The notes: generated by a model from the sequence alone, not told the origin. Positions 44,156-53,660 are shown, counted from the stretch's first letter. The stretch is DNA of 64,000 bases from Bacillota bacterium (GCA_017442785.1 JAFRZB010000042.1:1-64000); one strand, 5' to 3'. Translations and numbers: made by a program.

Positions 44156-45790
44156 ATGGAAGGACTTATGACTGCGGAAAAATATCTGGGAAAGTGGGCC
44201 TTTGAAGTGCCGCCGGAGAAGGTGCCCGAGGCAGAGGTAAAGGATACTGTCACTGCGGAAGTGGTCGTTATCGGCGCCGGCACTGCAGGCCTTATAACAG
44301 CGAACTCCGCCATGGACGAGGGCCTGGACGTGGTGCTGATCACGGGCTCCGACAGGCCCATAAGCAGAGGCGGCTCCAACGCAGCGGCCTTCAGCAAGAC
44401 CATGAAGGAGGCGGGCTACGGCCCCCTGGACCCGTGGTATGTTGAGAAGGAGATCCTCGCCAACGGAAACATGGTGGACCAGAAGAAGTGGTACAAGTGG
44501 TACAACCACAGCGAGGAGGCCTTCAACTACGTAATAGACTATATGGAGAGCAAGGGCTACCAGACCGCGCTGGAGCAGGGCAACCACATGAAGGAGCACG
44601 GCCTGCACTATTCACCCGTGATCTCCCACGGCTGGGCCAAGGACATAAGGGCAGGCAAGGCCGGAGTAGGCCAGGCCAGCCTGGTGAACGAGTTCGCGGA
44701 GAGGTTCGTAAAAGGCGGCGGCAGGCTCATCTTCAAGTTGGCAGGCTACTACTTCGAAAAGGACGGAGACAGGGTAGCTGCTGTCATAGCAAGGGATCTT
44801 GAAAACGGCGGTTACGTAAGATACAGGGGCACCAAGGCCGTGGTCATAGCCGCGGGAGACTTCTCCAAGGACAAGGACATGATGGCCAAGTATGTCTCAC
44901 CGTATATAGACTGCGTCAGAGAGGCATCCTACAACTCTCCGGAGGACTACAACGCCAGGGGAGGCAACGGGATATTCAGGGGCGACATGCTCAAGGCTGC
45001 CCTCTGGGCAGGCGCCGCGTGGCAGAAGTCCCTCCCTAACTGCGTGATGCTGAGCAATTTCTCCAACGGCGCGGTAGTGTCCAGGTACCAGAACTTCCCG
45101 GGACTCCTGCTGGATGCTGACGGAGAGCGCTTCATGAACGAGTACTGCTCCAGAGCCTTCGGGCCTGTTACCCAGCACCTGAACAAGAAGGGCCTCAGCT
45201 GGGCCATCTGGGATTCCGACTGGTACGATCACTTCACCTGGTACGACGTGATGAAGCCGGACCAGTACAAGGATGAGTTCACCTACACCAGGGAGCAGGT
45301 GATGTCCGGATGGGACGCCAAGGCGGACGGAAGCTTCACACCGCCCAAGATGTTCTTCGATGCCGAGATAAAGAGGCCGCAGTGGTTCAAGGCGGACACC
45401 ATAGAAGAGCTGGTGGAGAAGGCAGGGCTTCCTCCCAAGGCACTTGAGACGATCAGGAACTACAATAAAATGTGCCATGAGGGCAGGGACTCGGAGTACC
45501 ACAAGGATCCGGATTTCATGATCCCGGTGGAGAAGGGCCCGTTCTACTGCCACAAGGAGGACTTCACCCACATGAACCTCTTTACCGTGCTGGGTGGTCC
45601 AAGGACCAACAGCAACATGCAGGTCTGCGACGAGAAGGACGATCCCATCCCCGGGCTCTACATAGTGGGCACGGGCGTGGGCGACATGTTCGCGGGGCAT
45701 TACACCTTCATGACGGAGGGCGCCTGCTACGGAGCCTGCTGCATAACCTTCGGTTATCTTACTGGAAAATACATAGCGGAGAACGAATAG
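44156..45790 (+). CDS. FAD-dependent oxidoreductase, fumarate-reductase/flavocytochrome-like (FAD_binding_2)
   Basis: 544-residue soluble flavoenzyme. Dinucleotide motif VVVIGAGTAGLITA near the N-terminus, ISRGGSNAAAF, a VVIAAGDFSKD motif in the middle and a C-terminal PGLYIVGTGVGDMF FAD-contact segment. It resembles fumarate-reductase/KstD-type flavoproteins that reduce or dehydrogenate activated C-C bonds. No signal peptide, no FMN_bind domain and no heme motif. The start is chosen at the ATG with gaggagg upstream (44139-44145), not the ATG 24 bases earlier. Paired with the CapA-like gene; substrate unknown. Confidence 0.88.
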   Translation: MEGLMTAEKYLGKWAFEVPPEKVPEAEVKDTVTAEVVVIGAGTAGLITANSAMDEGLDVVLITGSDRPISRGGSNAAAFSKTMKEAGYGPLDPWYVEKEILANGNMVDQKKWYKWYNHSEEAFNYVIDYMESKGYQTALEQGNHMKEHGLHYSPVISHGWAKDIRAGKAGVGQASLVNEFAERFVKGGGRLIFKLAGYYFEKDGDRVAAVIARDLENGGYVRYRGTKAVVIAAGDFSKDKDMMAKYVSPYIDCVREASYNSPEDYNARGGNGIFRGDMLKAALWAGAAWQKSLPNCVMLSNFSNGAVVSRYQNFPGLLLDADGERFMNEYCSRAFGPVTQHLNKKGLSWAIWDSDWYDHFTWYDVMKPDQYKDEFTYTREQVMSGWDAKADGSFTPPKMFFDAEIKRPQWFKADTIEELVEKAGLPPKALETIRNYNKMCHEGRDSEYHKDPDFMIPVEKGPFYCHKEDFTHMNLFTVLGGPRTNSNMQVCDEKDDPIPGLYIVGTGVGDMFAGHYTFMTEGACYGACCITFGYLTGKYIAENE

Positions 45791-45819
45791 GTCCGGGCTC
45801 AAATACTTATACAACGATG

Positions 45820-45850
45820 AAAAGGCTGCCGAAAGGCGGCCTTTTCTTTT
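45820..45850 (+). terminator. Terminator after the FAD enzyme gene
   Basis: Stem aaaaggctgcc/ggcggcctttt with GAAA tetraloop (45820-45845, one G-T pair), then ctttt. Confidence 0.88.
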
Positions 45851-45939
45851 GGCTTTTTGCAAACAAATGTTCTGCGGGTCTGAATAATATGGTATAATAT
45901 TATTTGAAACTGCTGATCATGGTCTGTTTGGGGGAGAAA

Positions 45940-48090
45940 ATGGATATACTTGAAGGTCTGAATCCGGCTCAGCTGGAGGCAGTGAGCACAACTGAAGGCT
46001 GCATACGCGTGGTGGCGGGCGCCGGATCCGGCAAGACCCGCGCCCTTACGCGCCGCTTTGCGTACCTTGTGAACGAGGCCGGGATAATGCCCGGAAACAT
46101 ACTCTGCGTCACCTTTACTAACAAGGCCGCTGCCGAGATGAGGCAGCGCATACATCAGCTGACGGGGGATAACGATACCGGCTACATCAACACCTTCCAC
46201 GGCTTCTGCGTGGCGGTGCTTAAAGAAGACGGCAATGCTGTCCAGTATCCCAGGAGCTTCCTGGTGCTGGACAACTCCGACATAGACTCAATGCTGCGCA
46301 TCGTCTACGAAGAGCGGGAGCTTACACTGCGGGACATGACCTTCTCCGCGGCAAGAGACATGATAGAGATGCAGAAGCTCAAGTTCCGCCCGGAGTATTA
46401 CCACGACCTCATAAACATGTCCCTGGACGAGCTTCGGGAGAAGTACCTTAAGGCGACCGGGGCCGCGGACATCATCTTCTACGGCTATTTATACCAGCAG
46501 AAGAAGTGCTTCGGGCTGGACTACAACGACCTCCTGAAGTTCACCCTCTACATATTCGAGACCCACCCGGACATACGCCTCAAGTGGCAGAAGCGCCTGG
46601 AATACATAATGATAGATGAGTTCCAGGACATAGATGCCATCCAGTACAGGCTGATGGAGGTGCTCTGCGGATACCACGGCAACCTTTTCATAGTGGGGGA
46701 CCCGGACCAGACCATCTACACCTGGCGCGGAGCAAGCGTGGCCTTCCTTCTGGACTTCGGGAAGCATTTCCCGGGCGCCTGCACAATAATGATGAATACT
46801 AACTACCGTTCCACGCCCCAGATACTGGCCGCGGCGAACTCCCTCATAGACAAGAACGCCTCAAGGATAAAGAAGGACCTGGTGCCTGTCCTTCCGGACG
46901 GGGAGAGCGTGCTGTATCACCACGCGGAGACTGCCTCACAGGAGGCGGAGTGGATAGCGGACAGGATAGGGGAGCTCTCGGCAAAGGGCGTGCCCCTTAA
47001 GGACATTACCGTCCTCTACAGGGCGCACTACGTTACGAGGCCCATAGAGGAGCTCTTCCAGAAGAAAAAACTGCCTTACCGCATCTACAGCGGGGTGCAG
47101 TTCTTTGACAGGGCGGAGATCAAGGACGCTCTTTCCTACCTTCGGATGATAATACTCAGGGACGATCTCTCCTTCAGGAGGATAGTAAACGTCCCCAAGA
47201 GGAACATAGGGCAGCGCCGCGTAAAGATCCTGGAGGAGTATTCCGCCGGAAACGGCTGCTCCCTATGGGACGCGCTCAGGGATCTTTCGGAGACGGAGGA
47301 CTTTAAGGGCACGGGTGCGCAGAGCTTCATAAGGCTGATAGAAAGGCTCTCTGAGGGAAGCTCGGACAGGTCGGTATCGGAGCTGCTCTCCGCCGCGCTG
47401 GACGAGAGCGGCTATGAGAAGATGCTCCGCACGGAAGGTTCGCAGGAGAGGCTGGACAACCTCGCGGAGCTTAAGCAGTCCGCCTACGAGTACGAGACCT
47501 CCTGCGGAGAGGAGGCATCGGCTGAGGATTACCTTGCACACGTCGCGATGTTTACCAACAGCGACACCGCAGACCCCGGAGACAAGGTCCGCCTCATGAC
47601 TGTCCACGCAGCCAAGGGCCTGGAGTTTCCCTACGTCTTCCTCTGCGGCCTTAACGAGGGCGTATTCCCCTCCAGAAAAGTAAACGCTCTTCCTCAGATG
47701 GAGGAAGAGCGCCGTCTTGCATTTGTTGCCATGACCAGGGCCGAAAAGAGGCTTTTCCTTTCAGACGCGGAGGGGAGGAACATAGACGGTTCCGTGCGCT
47801 ATCCTTCGCGCTTCATCCTGGACATAGACGATGGTCTTCTGGAATATGACGTGCCCCTGGAAGAGGGCCTGGTGAAGGCCGCCGCGGACTACATACAGTC
47901 CAGCCGCAGGTACCTTCCCGAAAAAGCTCCCGAGCTTCTGGCTCCCGGCACCCGGGTCCGCCACGCCGTCTTCGGTGACGGCAGTGTGCTGGGAAGCGAT
48001 CCCTCAAGGAGAGCCTACACCATCCAGTTCGACTCTCTGGACACTCCCAGGGAGATATCCTTCAGGGCTAAGCTGTCCGTTATTTCTTAA
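45940..48090 (+). CDS. ATP-dependent 3'-5' DNA helicase, UvrD/PcrA/Rep-like
   Basis: Superfamily 1A helicase in repair or restart of replication. Walker A AGAGSGKT at 26-33, DEFQDID (Walker B), GDPDQTIYTWRGA (motif III), TVHAAKGLEFPYVFLCG (motif V) and VAMTRAEKRLFLS (motif VI). The C-terminus has the Tudor-like VRHAVFGDGSVLG segment seen in PcrA/UvrD. 716 residues from the ATG that follows gggggag; a TATAAT lies at about 45895-45900. Its last 11 bases overlap the convergent gene. Confidence 0.93.
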   Translation: MDILEGLNPAQLEAVSTTEGCIRVVAGAGSGKTRALTRRFAYLVNEAGIMPGNILCVTFTNKAAAEMRQRIHQLTGDNDTGYINTFHGFCVAVLKEDGNAVQYPRSFLVLDNSDIDSMLRIVYEERELTLRDMTFSAARDMIEMQKLKFRPEYYHDLINMSLDELREKYLKATGAADIIFYGYLYQQKKCFGLDYNDLLKFTLYIFETHPDIRLKWQKRLEYIMIDEFQDIDAIQYRLMEVLCGYHGNLFIVGDPDQTIYTWRGASVAFLLDFGKHFPGACTIMMNTNYRSTPQILAAANSLIDKNASRIKKDLVPVLPDGESVLYHHAETASQEAEWIADRIGELSAKGVPLKDITVLYRAHYVTRPIEELFQKKKLPYRIYSGVQFFDRAEIKDALSYLRMIILRDDLSFRRIVNVPKRNIGQRRVKILEEYSAGNGCSLWDALRDLSETEDFKGTGAQSFIRLIERLSEGSSDRSVSELLSAALDESGYEKMLRTEGSQERLDNLAELKQSAYEYETSCGEEASAEDYLAHVAMFTNSDTADPGDKVRLMTVHAAKGLEFPYVFLCGLNEGVFPSRKVNALPQMEEERRLAFVAMTRAEKRLFLSDAEGRNIDGSVRYPSRFILDIDDGLLEYDVPLEEGLVKAAADYIQSSRRYLPEKAPELLAPGTRVRHAVFGDGSVLGSDPSRRAYTIQFDSLDTPREISFRAKLSVIS

Positions 48091-49642
48091 AGAGACCGAT
48101 TATGAAGTTGATCAGCTTCTGGAAGAAGTTCAGCTCTTCCGCGTCTTCTGTGCTATTCTGATCGTTGCCTTGATCCTGCGGAGCTTCGCCGCTGTTTTCG
48201 GGCGGCTGTTCGCCTCCGCGCTGGCCTTTTTCGCCCCTCTGGCCTCCCCATTCGGGGCGCTGACCGTCATTGCGTTCTATTATGTTGCCGTTCTCATCGC
48301 GGATCTCGCCTTCCGGGGGCTCGGGGATATTGCCGTTCTGTCCCGGAATACCGGGCATGCCGCCGTTCTGATCCGGGGCTTCGGGTGTGGCTCCGCTCTC
48401 GCTGTCGTTCTGGCCGCCCCAGCCGGGTCTTCCGCCGTTCTGAGCGTTCTGACCTCCCCAGCCTCTGTTTCCGCCCATTCCGCCTTTGCCGGAGTCCATG
48501 GTGGTTCCGTAGGGGTTGACGAGGCATCCTTCCTTAACGTAGCAGCTGCCCTCGTAGTCCAGGCCGCCCTCGCCGCCGTTGCTCGCGGACCTTACGATGG
48601 TGGTAAGACCGCCGATGATGTTTATGTTGCCGTTGGAGTCTATGCCGTCAGCTCCCGCGGTGATGTTGATGGTGCCTCCCATTATGTTGAGGGAGTAGGT
48701 GTAATCCGTCAGGTCCTTGTTGGCGGCGTTGATGCCGTCATCGGTGGAATTGACCGTGATGTTTCCGCTGTAGATGTTGATCGTAGCGCCTTCTATGGCC
48801 TCGCCGGCCTTCTTAACGTTTATGACGGGGCCTTCGGTGCCTTCCTCGCCTATGGTGAGGATGTAGTCTGCCTTTATTCCGTCGTCACCGGAGCTTACGG
48901 TGATGTTTCCGCTCTTTATGGTAAGGTCCGTTCCGGAGTTGATGCCGTCGCCTTCGGCGGTGATGTCGATGGTAAGATCCCTGCCGTCTATTACGAAGCT
49001 GGCGTTGGTGTAGCCGTCAGCTATGTCGTCCTCTTCCAGGTCGGAGACCTTTATGCCGTTCTTGCAGCTGCCGTTTACGGTAAGTGTGCCTGTTCCGGTA
49101 AGGACCACGGATGATCCGGTCTTGGCCTTAAGGGCCGCTCCGTCGAAGTCGTCGGTCTCCTCATCGGCTATGTCCTCGGCATCGGTAAGTGTGACGTTTC
49201 CTTCGATTATCACTTTAACTTCCGTGCCCTTGTTGAGGGATACTGTGGCTCCCACGCTGCTGGTAAGATCCAGATCCTTGAGGATGAGGACCACGCCGGT
49301 GGTGCCTTTCTTAACTGCCAGGTTGCCGTCCGCGCAGGTACCTGTGACTATGTAGGTGCCGGACTTGCTGATCTTTACGCTGTTGTTCTCATCGCTCATC
49401 ACTATGGTCTCGGCGTTTGCCGTATCGGCGGTGAGGGCTTCAGCGCTGTTGGATGTGAGCTCGCTGGTTACTATCTCGGATGGTTCGCTTGCGTAGCCGG
49501 AGCTTCCGCTCTGGCTCCATCCTCCGAGGCCCGGGGCATTATCCTGCGCGCTGCTGCCTGCGTATACTGCCGCTCCTGCCGAAAGGCTCATTACCGCGGC
49601 CAGTGCTATAACTGCTATCTTCCTTATATTCTTATTTTTCAT
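48080..49642 (-). CDS. Secreted carbohydrate-binding beta-helix protein (Cthe_2159-like)
   Basis: 520 residues. A signal peptide ending near AVYAG, a Ser/Thr/Glu-rich linker, then about 270 residues of short repeated beta strands with motifs such as GDGINSGTDLTIKSGNI and STDDGINA, like the Cthe_2159 family that binds polygalacturonate and cellulose. The last 150 residues are very rich in Gly, Gln, Pro and Asn (repeated GWGGQN, PGIPGQNG), low in complexity, and end in a hydrophobic amphipathic helix FFQKLINFIIGLFKK that could hold the protein at the membrane. No sortase motif. cggagg lies 9-14 bases upstream of the ATG. Role as adhesin is inferred. Confidence 0.82.
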   Translation of the reverse strand: MKNKNIRKIAVIALAAVMSLSAGAAVYAGSSAQDNAPGLGGWSQSGSSGYASEPSEIVTSELTSNSAEALTADTANAETIVMSDENNSVKISKSGTYIVTGTCADGNLAVKKGTTGVVLILKDLDLTSSVGATVSLNKGTEVKVIIEGNVTLTDAEDIADEETDDFDGAALKAKTGSSVVLTGTGTLTVNGSCKNGIKVSDLEEDDIADGYTNASFVIDGRDLTIDITAEGDGINSGTDLTIKSGNITVSSGDDGIKADYILTIGEEGTEGPVINVKKAGEAIEGATINIYSGNITVNSTDDGINAANKDLTDYTYSLNIMGGTINITAGADGIDSNGNINIIGGLTTIVRSASNGGEGGLDYEGSCYVKEGCLVNPYGTTMDSGKGGMGGNRGWGGQNAQNGGRPGWGGQNDSESGATPEAPDQNGGMPGIPGQNGNIPEPPEGEIRDENGNIIERNDGQRPEWGGQRGEKGQRGGEQPPENSGEAPQDQGNDQNSTEDAEELNFFQKLINFIIGLFKK

Positions 49643-49820
49643 TGTTTTTATCCTCCGTATGATATCTATGATAACGGGCTTTCGTCTGCCCTTTTACGGT
49701 TCCTATTTTAGCCTGCAATTTTAGAGAGTTCGTAGAGGAAAAATGGAGATTCGGAGTAGTTCCCGGCAGTTTTGTTTCACTTTCCGCAGGTCTTCGGAGC
49801 CCGCGAGGCGTCCTAAACTG

Positions 49821-49850
49821 TTGACGCGGACTTGCGCCGTATACTATAAT
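49821..49850 (+). promoter_or_regulatory. Promoter of the csoR operon
   Basis: TTGACG at 49821-49826 and TATAAT at 49845-49850 with 18-bp spacing. The spacer and flanks hold no long palindrome I could assign as a CsoR site. The rest of 49643-49820 shows no gene. Confidence 0.7.
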
Positions 49851-49885
49851 AAATTATTAAACGGAAGCGTTGAAAGGACGGTAAT

Positions 49886-50164
49886 ATGAACCATTCGCAC
49901 ACTCACTCCCCGGAGGAGAAAAAGAGGCAAATGAACCGCCTGGCCAAGGCCATAGGGCACCTTCAGCACGTAAAGGGCATGATAGAGCGCGACGAGGACT
50001 GCGCGGACGTTATAATGCAGCTGTCGGCCGTGAACGCCGCCCTTAAGAACCTCGGCAAGGAGATAATCAACGAGCACATGACCCACTGCATAGTGCACGC
50101 CCTGGAGGACGGGGACATGGACGCGGTGGAGGAGTTCCAGAAGGCTGTCCAGAAGTTCATGTGA
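49886..50164 (+). CDS. csoR: CsoR/FrmR-family metal-sensing repressor
   Basis: 92-residue all-helical DNA-binding repressor. The copper ligands of CsoR are matched in type and spacing: Cys39, His64 and Cys68 (HMTHC), which speaks for Cu(I) or a thiol-reactive signal rather than formaldehyde or nickel. The His-rich N-terminus (NHSHTHS) could also bind metal. Two genes follow in the same operon, LUD and a P-type ATPase, but that ATPase lacks the CPC motif of copper pumps. Confidence 0.88.
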   Translation: MNHSHTHSPEEKKRQMNRLAKAIGHLQHVKGMIERDEDCADVIMQLSAVNAALKNLGKEIINEHMTHCIVHALEDGDMDAVEEFQKAVQKFM

Positions 50165-50174
50165 GGTGGAGATC

Positions 50175-50804
50175 ATGGATAAGAACATCATTAAGAGAAA
50201 CGAACTGATCGCCCAAAAGGTGATGAAGGGCCTTGAGTCCAGAAACATGACCGCTTACTATGCCGCAAGCAGGGAGGAGGCTCTCGCAAAGGCGCTTGAG
50301 CTGATCCCGAAGGGAAGCACATCCACCATGGGCGGCTGCATGAGCGCCCGCGAGATAGGCCTTTTTGACGCTCTCAAGGCGGGAGACTACAACTTCATAG
50401 ACAGGGACGAGATAGAAGACAAGAGAGCAGCGATGCTGGCTGCCTACGATGCCGACTGGTTCCTCTCCAGCGCCAACGCCATGACGGAGGACGGCGTAAT
50501 AGTAAACATCGACGGAAACGCCAACCGCGTGTCCGCAATAGCCCAGGGGCCCAGGCACGTGCTCTTCATAGTAGGCATGAACAAGATCTGCAGGGATCTG
50601 GACAGCGCCATGAAGCGTGCCAGGAACGTTGCGTCTCCCACCAATGTGCTCCGCATAGGACTCGATACACCCTGCTCAAAGACCGGGACCTGCTTCGACT
50701 GCAAGTCTCCCAGCACCATATGCTGCCAGTTTCTTATCACCAGGTACTCCAGGCACCCCGGCCGCATACATGTTATTTTAGTAAACGACGAACTTGGATT
50801 CTGA
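50175..50804 (+). CDS. LUD-domain protein (LutC/DUF162-like)
   Basis: 209 residues of the lactate-utilisation LUD fold, with STMGGCMSAREIGLFDAL and LSSANAMTEDGVIVNIDGNANRVSAI typical of the family. A Cys-rich stretch near the C-terminus (CSKTGTCFDCKSPSTICC) could hold an iron-sulfur cluster or metal. LutA and LutB are not nearby, so lactate oxidation is not implied. The start is the ATG after ggtgga, three codons behind an in-frame GTG. Located 10 bases after csoR. Confidence 0.9.
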   Translation: MDKNIIKRNELIAQKVMKGLESRNMTAYYAASREEALAKALELIPKGSTSTMGGCMSAREIGLFDALKAGDYNFIDRDEIEDKRAAMLAAYDADWFLSSANAMTEDGVIVNIDGNANRVSAIAQGPRHVLFIVGMNKICRDLDSAMKRARNVASPTNVLRIGLDTPCSKTGTCFDCKSPSTICCQFLITRYSRHPGRIHVILVNDELGF

Positions 50805-53172
50805 TATCACGAGGATAGACGCCTCTCCTCTGGAGGGGCTTACAGACAAACAGGCCGCAGAGCGTCTTTCTGCAGGCCTCGGCAATACCGCGCCTTCTTC
50901 AAAGAGCCGCAGCGCAGGAAAGATCGTAAGGGACAACCTTTTTACGTTCTTCAATCTTATATTTGCCGTGCTGGCGGTGCTCCTTATAATAGCCGGCTCC
51001 TTTAAGAGCCTCACCTTCCTGCCCGTAGTGATAGCCAACATAGTGATAGGCACTGTGCAGGAGCTGAGGGCAAAGAAGACGCTGGACCGGCTGAGCCTTC
51101 TCAACGAGCCTAAGGCTAAGGCCGTAAGAAACGGAAGGGTAGTGGAGCTTCCCGCGGACAAGCTGGTGCTGGACGACATTGCAGTGTTCGGCCAGGGCAT
51201 GCAGATCTGCGCGGACGCCGTAGTAAAGAGCGGCGAGATATCCGTAAACGAATCCCTGCTTACAGGCGAGACTGCCGAGATCAAGAAGAAGCCGGGCGAC
51301 ACGCTGTTTTCCGGCAGCTTCGTCGTGTCCGGAGAATGCCGCGCAAGGCTGGATGCGGTCGGGGACAATTCCTACGCCTCAAGGCTGACTGCTGCAGCCA
51401 AGGTCTCGGAGAGAAAGGAGCGCTCCGAGATGATGCGCGTGCTCAACAGGATAGTCGGCGCGGTGGGCATCATAATAATCCCCGTAGGCATAGCCCTGTT
51501 CTGCCAGCAGTATTTCGGAGCCGGCAGAGGCTTTTCCGGAAGCATAGTCTCCATGGTTGCCGCCGCCATAGGCATGATACCCGAAGGCCTGTATTTCCTT
51601 ACGAGCATAGCCCTTGCGGTAAGCACGGTGCGCCTTGCCCAAAGGCGCGTCATGCTCCATGACATGAAGAGCATAGAGACTCTTGCCCGCGTGGACGTGC
51701 TCTGCCTGGACAAGACCGGTACTATAACCGACAGCGGCATGACTGTAAACGGTCTCATCGGCATATGCGGAAGGCTGCCTTCGGACGGGGAGTATGTTTC
51801 CGAAGCAGATCTGGAGGCGCTGCTCTGCGGTTTCATGAACGCGATGCCGGGGGGCAACAACACGAACGATGCTCTTAAGGACAGGTTCGCGGGCAGCAGA
51901 TCCGGGGATGCTGCACCCTGCTTTACCGATGTTGAGCCTTTTTCCTCCGTATTGAAGTACGCCTCCGCCGTAAGCGGCGGATACAGGTATATGCTCGGCG
52001 CCCCGGAGATGATACTTGCGGACGGCTTCGAGCGCATCAGGACGAGGGTGGAGCACTACAGCGCTCAGGGTTTCAGGACACTGCTTTTTGCGAGGGTCGA
52101 TGCAGACCGCCCGAAGGAACTGGCGGCCGGAAGGACAGCCGAGGAGCTTGCGCTGATAACTCTTGAGAACCGCGTAAGGAAGACCGCTGCCGAGACCTTA
52201 AGATACTTTAAGGATCAGGGCGTTGAGATAAAGATAATCTCGGGAGACAGTCCGCTTACGGTATCCAGAGTTGCAGCTATGGCGGGCGTCGAGGGCGCTG
52301 AAAAGTATGTGGATGCCAGGGAACTCAGTTCCGATGAGCTCATAGAAGAGGCCGCGGAGAAGTACACGGTCTTCGGAAGGGTGCTCCCGGAGCAGAAGAG
52401 GACGCTCGTAAGGGCATTGAAAAAAGCCGGCCATACCGTAGGCATGACAGGCGACGGAATAAACGATATACTCGCCCTTAAGGAGGCGGACTGCTCGGTG
52501 GCCATGGCCTCCGGATGCGATGCGGCGATGCAGGTGTCGCAGGTGGTGCTTCTGGATTCGGACTTTTCGGCCATGCCCGGAGTGGTGGCCGAAGGCAGAA
52601 GGGTGGTAAACAACATACAGCGCTCGGCCAGCCTGTTCCTCATAAAGAACATCTTCTCGCTGCTGACGGCGCTGCTCTCGATAATATTCTTTGCGCGCTA
52701 TCCCATGCAGCCTACGCAGGTTACGCTAGTAGCGGCCTTTACCATAGGCATACCGGGCTTTTTCCTGGCGCTGGCGCCGTGTAAGGAAAGGATAAGGGGG
52801 AGCTTCCTGTTCAACGTTCTAAGGACGGCTGCTCCCGCGGGAATAACAGACTGCGCGGCGGTGTTCGGATTCTCCGCGCTCGCAATGTCGAGAGGTATCC
52901 CCGAGCCCGAGGTCTCCACGGCCTGCACGGTGCTCCTGTGCTGGGTAGGCTTTATGATGCTGCTGATAATAAGCAGGCCGCTTAATCTTTGGAGGGTAGT
53001 CCTGATAATTGCCTGCATGGCCGGAGCCTTCCTGGCGGGGACTCTCTTCTCACAGCTGTTCTCACTTGCGCCCATGTCGCCGCAGTGCATGAAGCTTCTG
53101 GCGCTCTTCGCCGCAGGTGCGGCGGTGCTGCTTCTGGCGCTTACGGCTGCCGTCAAAAAAATAAAAAAATGA
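50794..53172 (+). CDS. P-type cation-transporting ATPase, CtpE-like
   Basis: 792-residue pump. Phosphorylation motif CLDKTGTIT, actuator LTGETAE (TGE), GDGINDILALKEAD hinge, and membrane motif IPEGL as in P2-type and CtpE-like pumps. The copper-pump CPC/CPH motif and N-terminal metal-binding domains are absent, so calcium or another hard cation is more likely, CtpE of mycobacteria being a calcium uptake ATPase. It starts with TTG, overlapping the LUD gene by 11 bases; no good ribosome site is visible, so translation is probably coupled. Confidence 0.88.
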   Translation: MDSDITRIDASPLEGLTDKQAAERLSAGLGNTAPSSKSRSAGKIVRDNLFTFFNLIFAVLAVLLIIAGSFKSLTFLPVVIANIVIGTVQELRAKKTLDRLSLLNEPKAKAVRNGRVVELPADKLVLDDIAVFGQGMQICADAVVKSGEISVNESLLTGETAEIKKKPGDTLFSGSFVVSGECRARLDAVGDNSYASRLTAAAKVSERKERSEMMRVLNRIVGAVGIIIIPVGIALFCQQYFGAGRGFSGSIVSMVAAAIGMIPEGLYFLTSIALAVSTVRLAQRRVMLHDMKSIETLARVDVLCLDKTGTITDSGMTVNGLIGICGRLPSDGEYVSEADLEALLCGFMNAMPGGNNTNDALKDRFAGSRSGDAAPCFTDVEPFSSVLKYASAVSGGYRYMLGAPEMILADGFERIRTRVEHYSAQGFRTLLFARVDADRPKELAAGRTAEELALITLENRVRKTAAETLRYFKDQGVEIKIISGDSPLTVSRVAAMAGVEGAEKYVDARELSSDELIEEAAEKYTVFGRVLPEQKRTLVRALKKAGHTVGMTGDGINDILALKEADCSVAMASGCDAAMQVSQVVLLDSDFSAMPGVVAEGRRVVNNIQRSASLFLIKNIFSLLTALLSIIFFARYPMQPTQVTLVAAFTIGIPGFFLALAPCKERIRGSFLFNVLRTAAPAGITDCAAVFGFSALAMSRGIPEPEVSTACTVLLCWVGFMMLLIISRPLNLWRVVLIIACMAGAFLAGTLFSQLFSLAPMSPQCMKLLALFAAGAAVLLLALTAAVKKIKK

Positions 53173-53188
53173 CACAGGGGATCGTTCC

Positions 53189-53557
53189 CTATGCCATTTT
53201 TTCCATGTGTTCCTTGATCGCCGAGAAGGTAGTCTCGCTGATGTAGTGTTCTATGCGGCAGGCGTCCTCCGAGGCGGTCTTTTCGTCTACGCCCAGCGAT
53301 ATCAGGGCCTTCGTAAGGGTCCGGTGTCTGTCGTAGATGTTCTCCGCAAGCTCTTTTCCGGACTTTGTCAGCACTATGTGTCCGGACGGCCCTATCTCGA
53401 TGTATTTATTTTCTTTCAGGATGCCCATGGCCCTGCTTACTGAGGGCTTGGAATATCCCATGCGGTCCGCGACGTCTATGGACCGGACCTCGTTTAGCTC
53501 CCGGGACAGCAATAATATCGTCTCAAGGTACATCTCTCCTGATTCAAGCAATGCCAT
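53189..53557 (-). CDS. DtxR/MntR-family metal-dependent regulator
   Basis: 122 residues: N-terminal winged helix with recognition segment YSKPSVSRAMGILKENKYI and a C-terminal dimerisation/metal domain with ligand-type residues Glu and His in DACRIEHYIS. No SH3 domain, as in MntR/IdeR short forms. It is divergent from feoA-feoA-feoB and three palindromic sites lie between them, so it most likely represses ferrous-iron uptake when iron is plentiful. Ribosome site aaggagg. Confidence 0.93.
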   Translation of the reverse strand: MALLESGEMYLETILLLSRELNEVRSIDVADRMGYSKPSVSRAMGILKENKYIEIGPSGHIVLTKSGKELAENIYDRHRTLTKALISLGVDEKTASEDACRIEHYISETTFSAIKEHMEKMA

Positions 53558-53631
53558 TGCGGCCTCCTTTCTGTGTCAGCATCATTATATCAATTATCTG
53601 CAAAATTTTAAAGGAAAACAGAAAAAAAGAC

Positions 53632-53660
53632 TTGAAAAGTTAGCAATAGGTAACTATAAT
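53632..53660 (+). promoter_or_regulatory. feo operon promoter
   Basis: TTGAAA at 53632-53637 and TATAAT at 53655-53660 with exactly 17-bp spacing; the spacer itself contains the imperfect palindrome gttagcaataggtaac. Confidence 0.8.
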
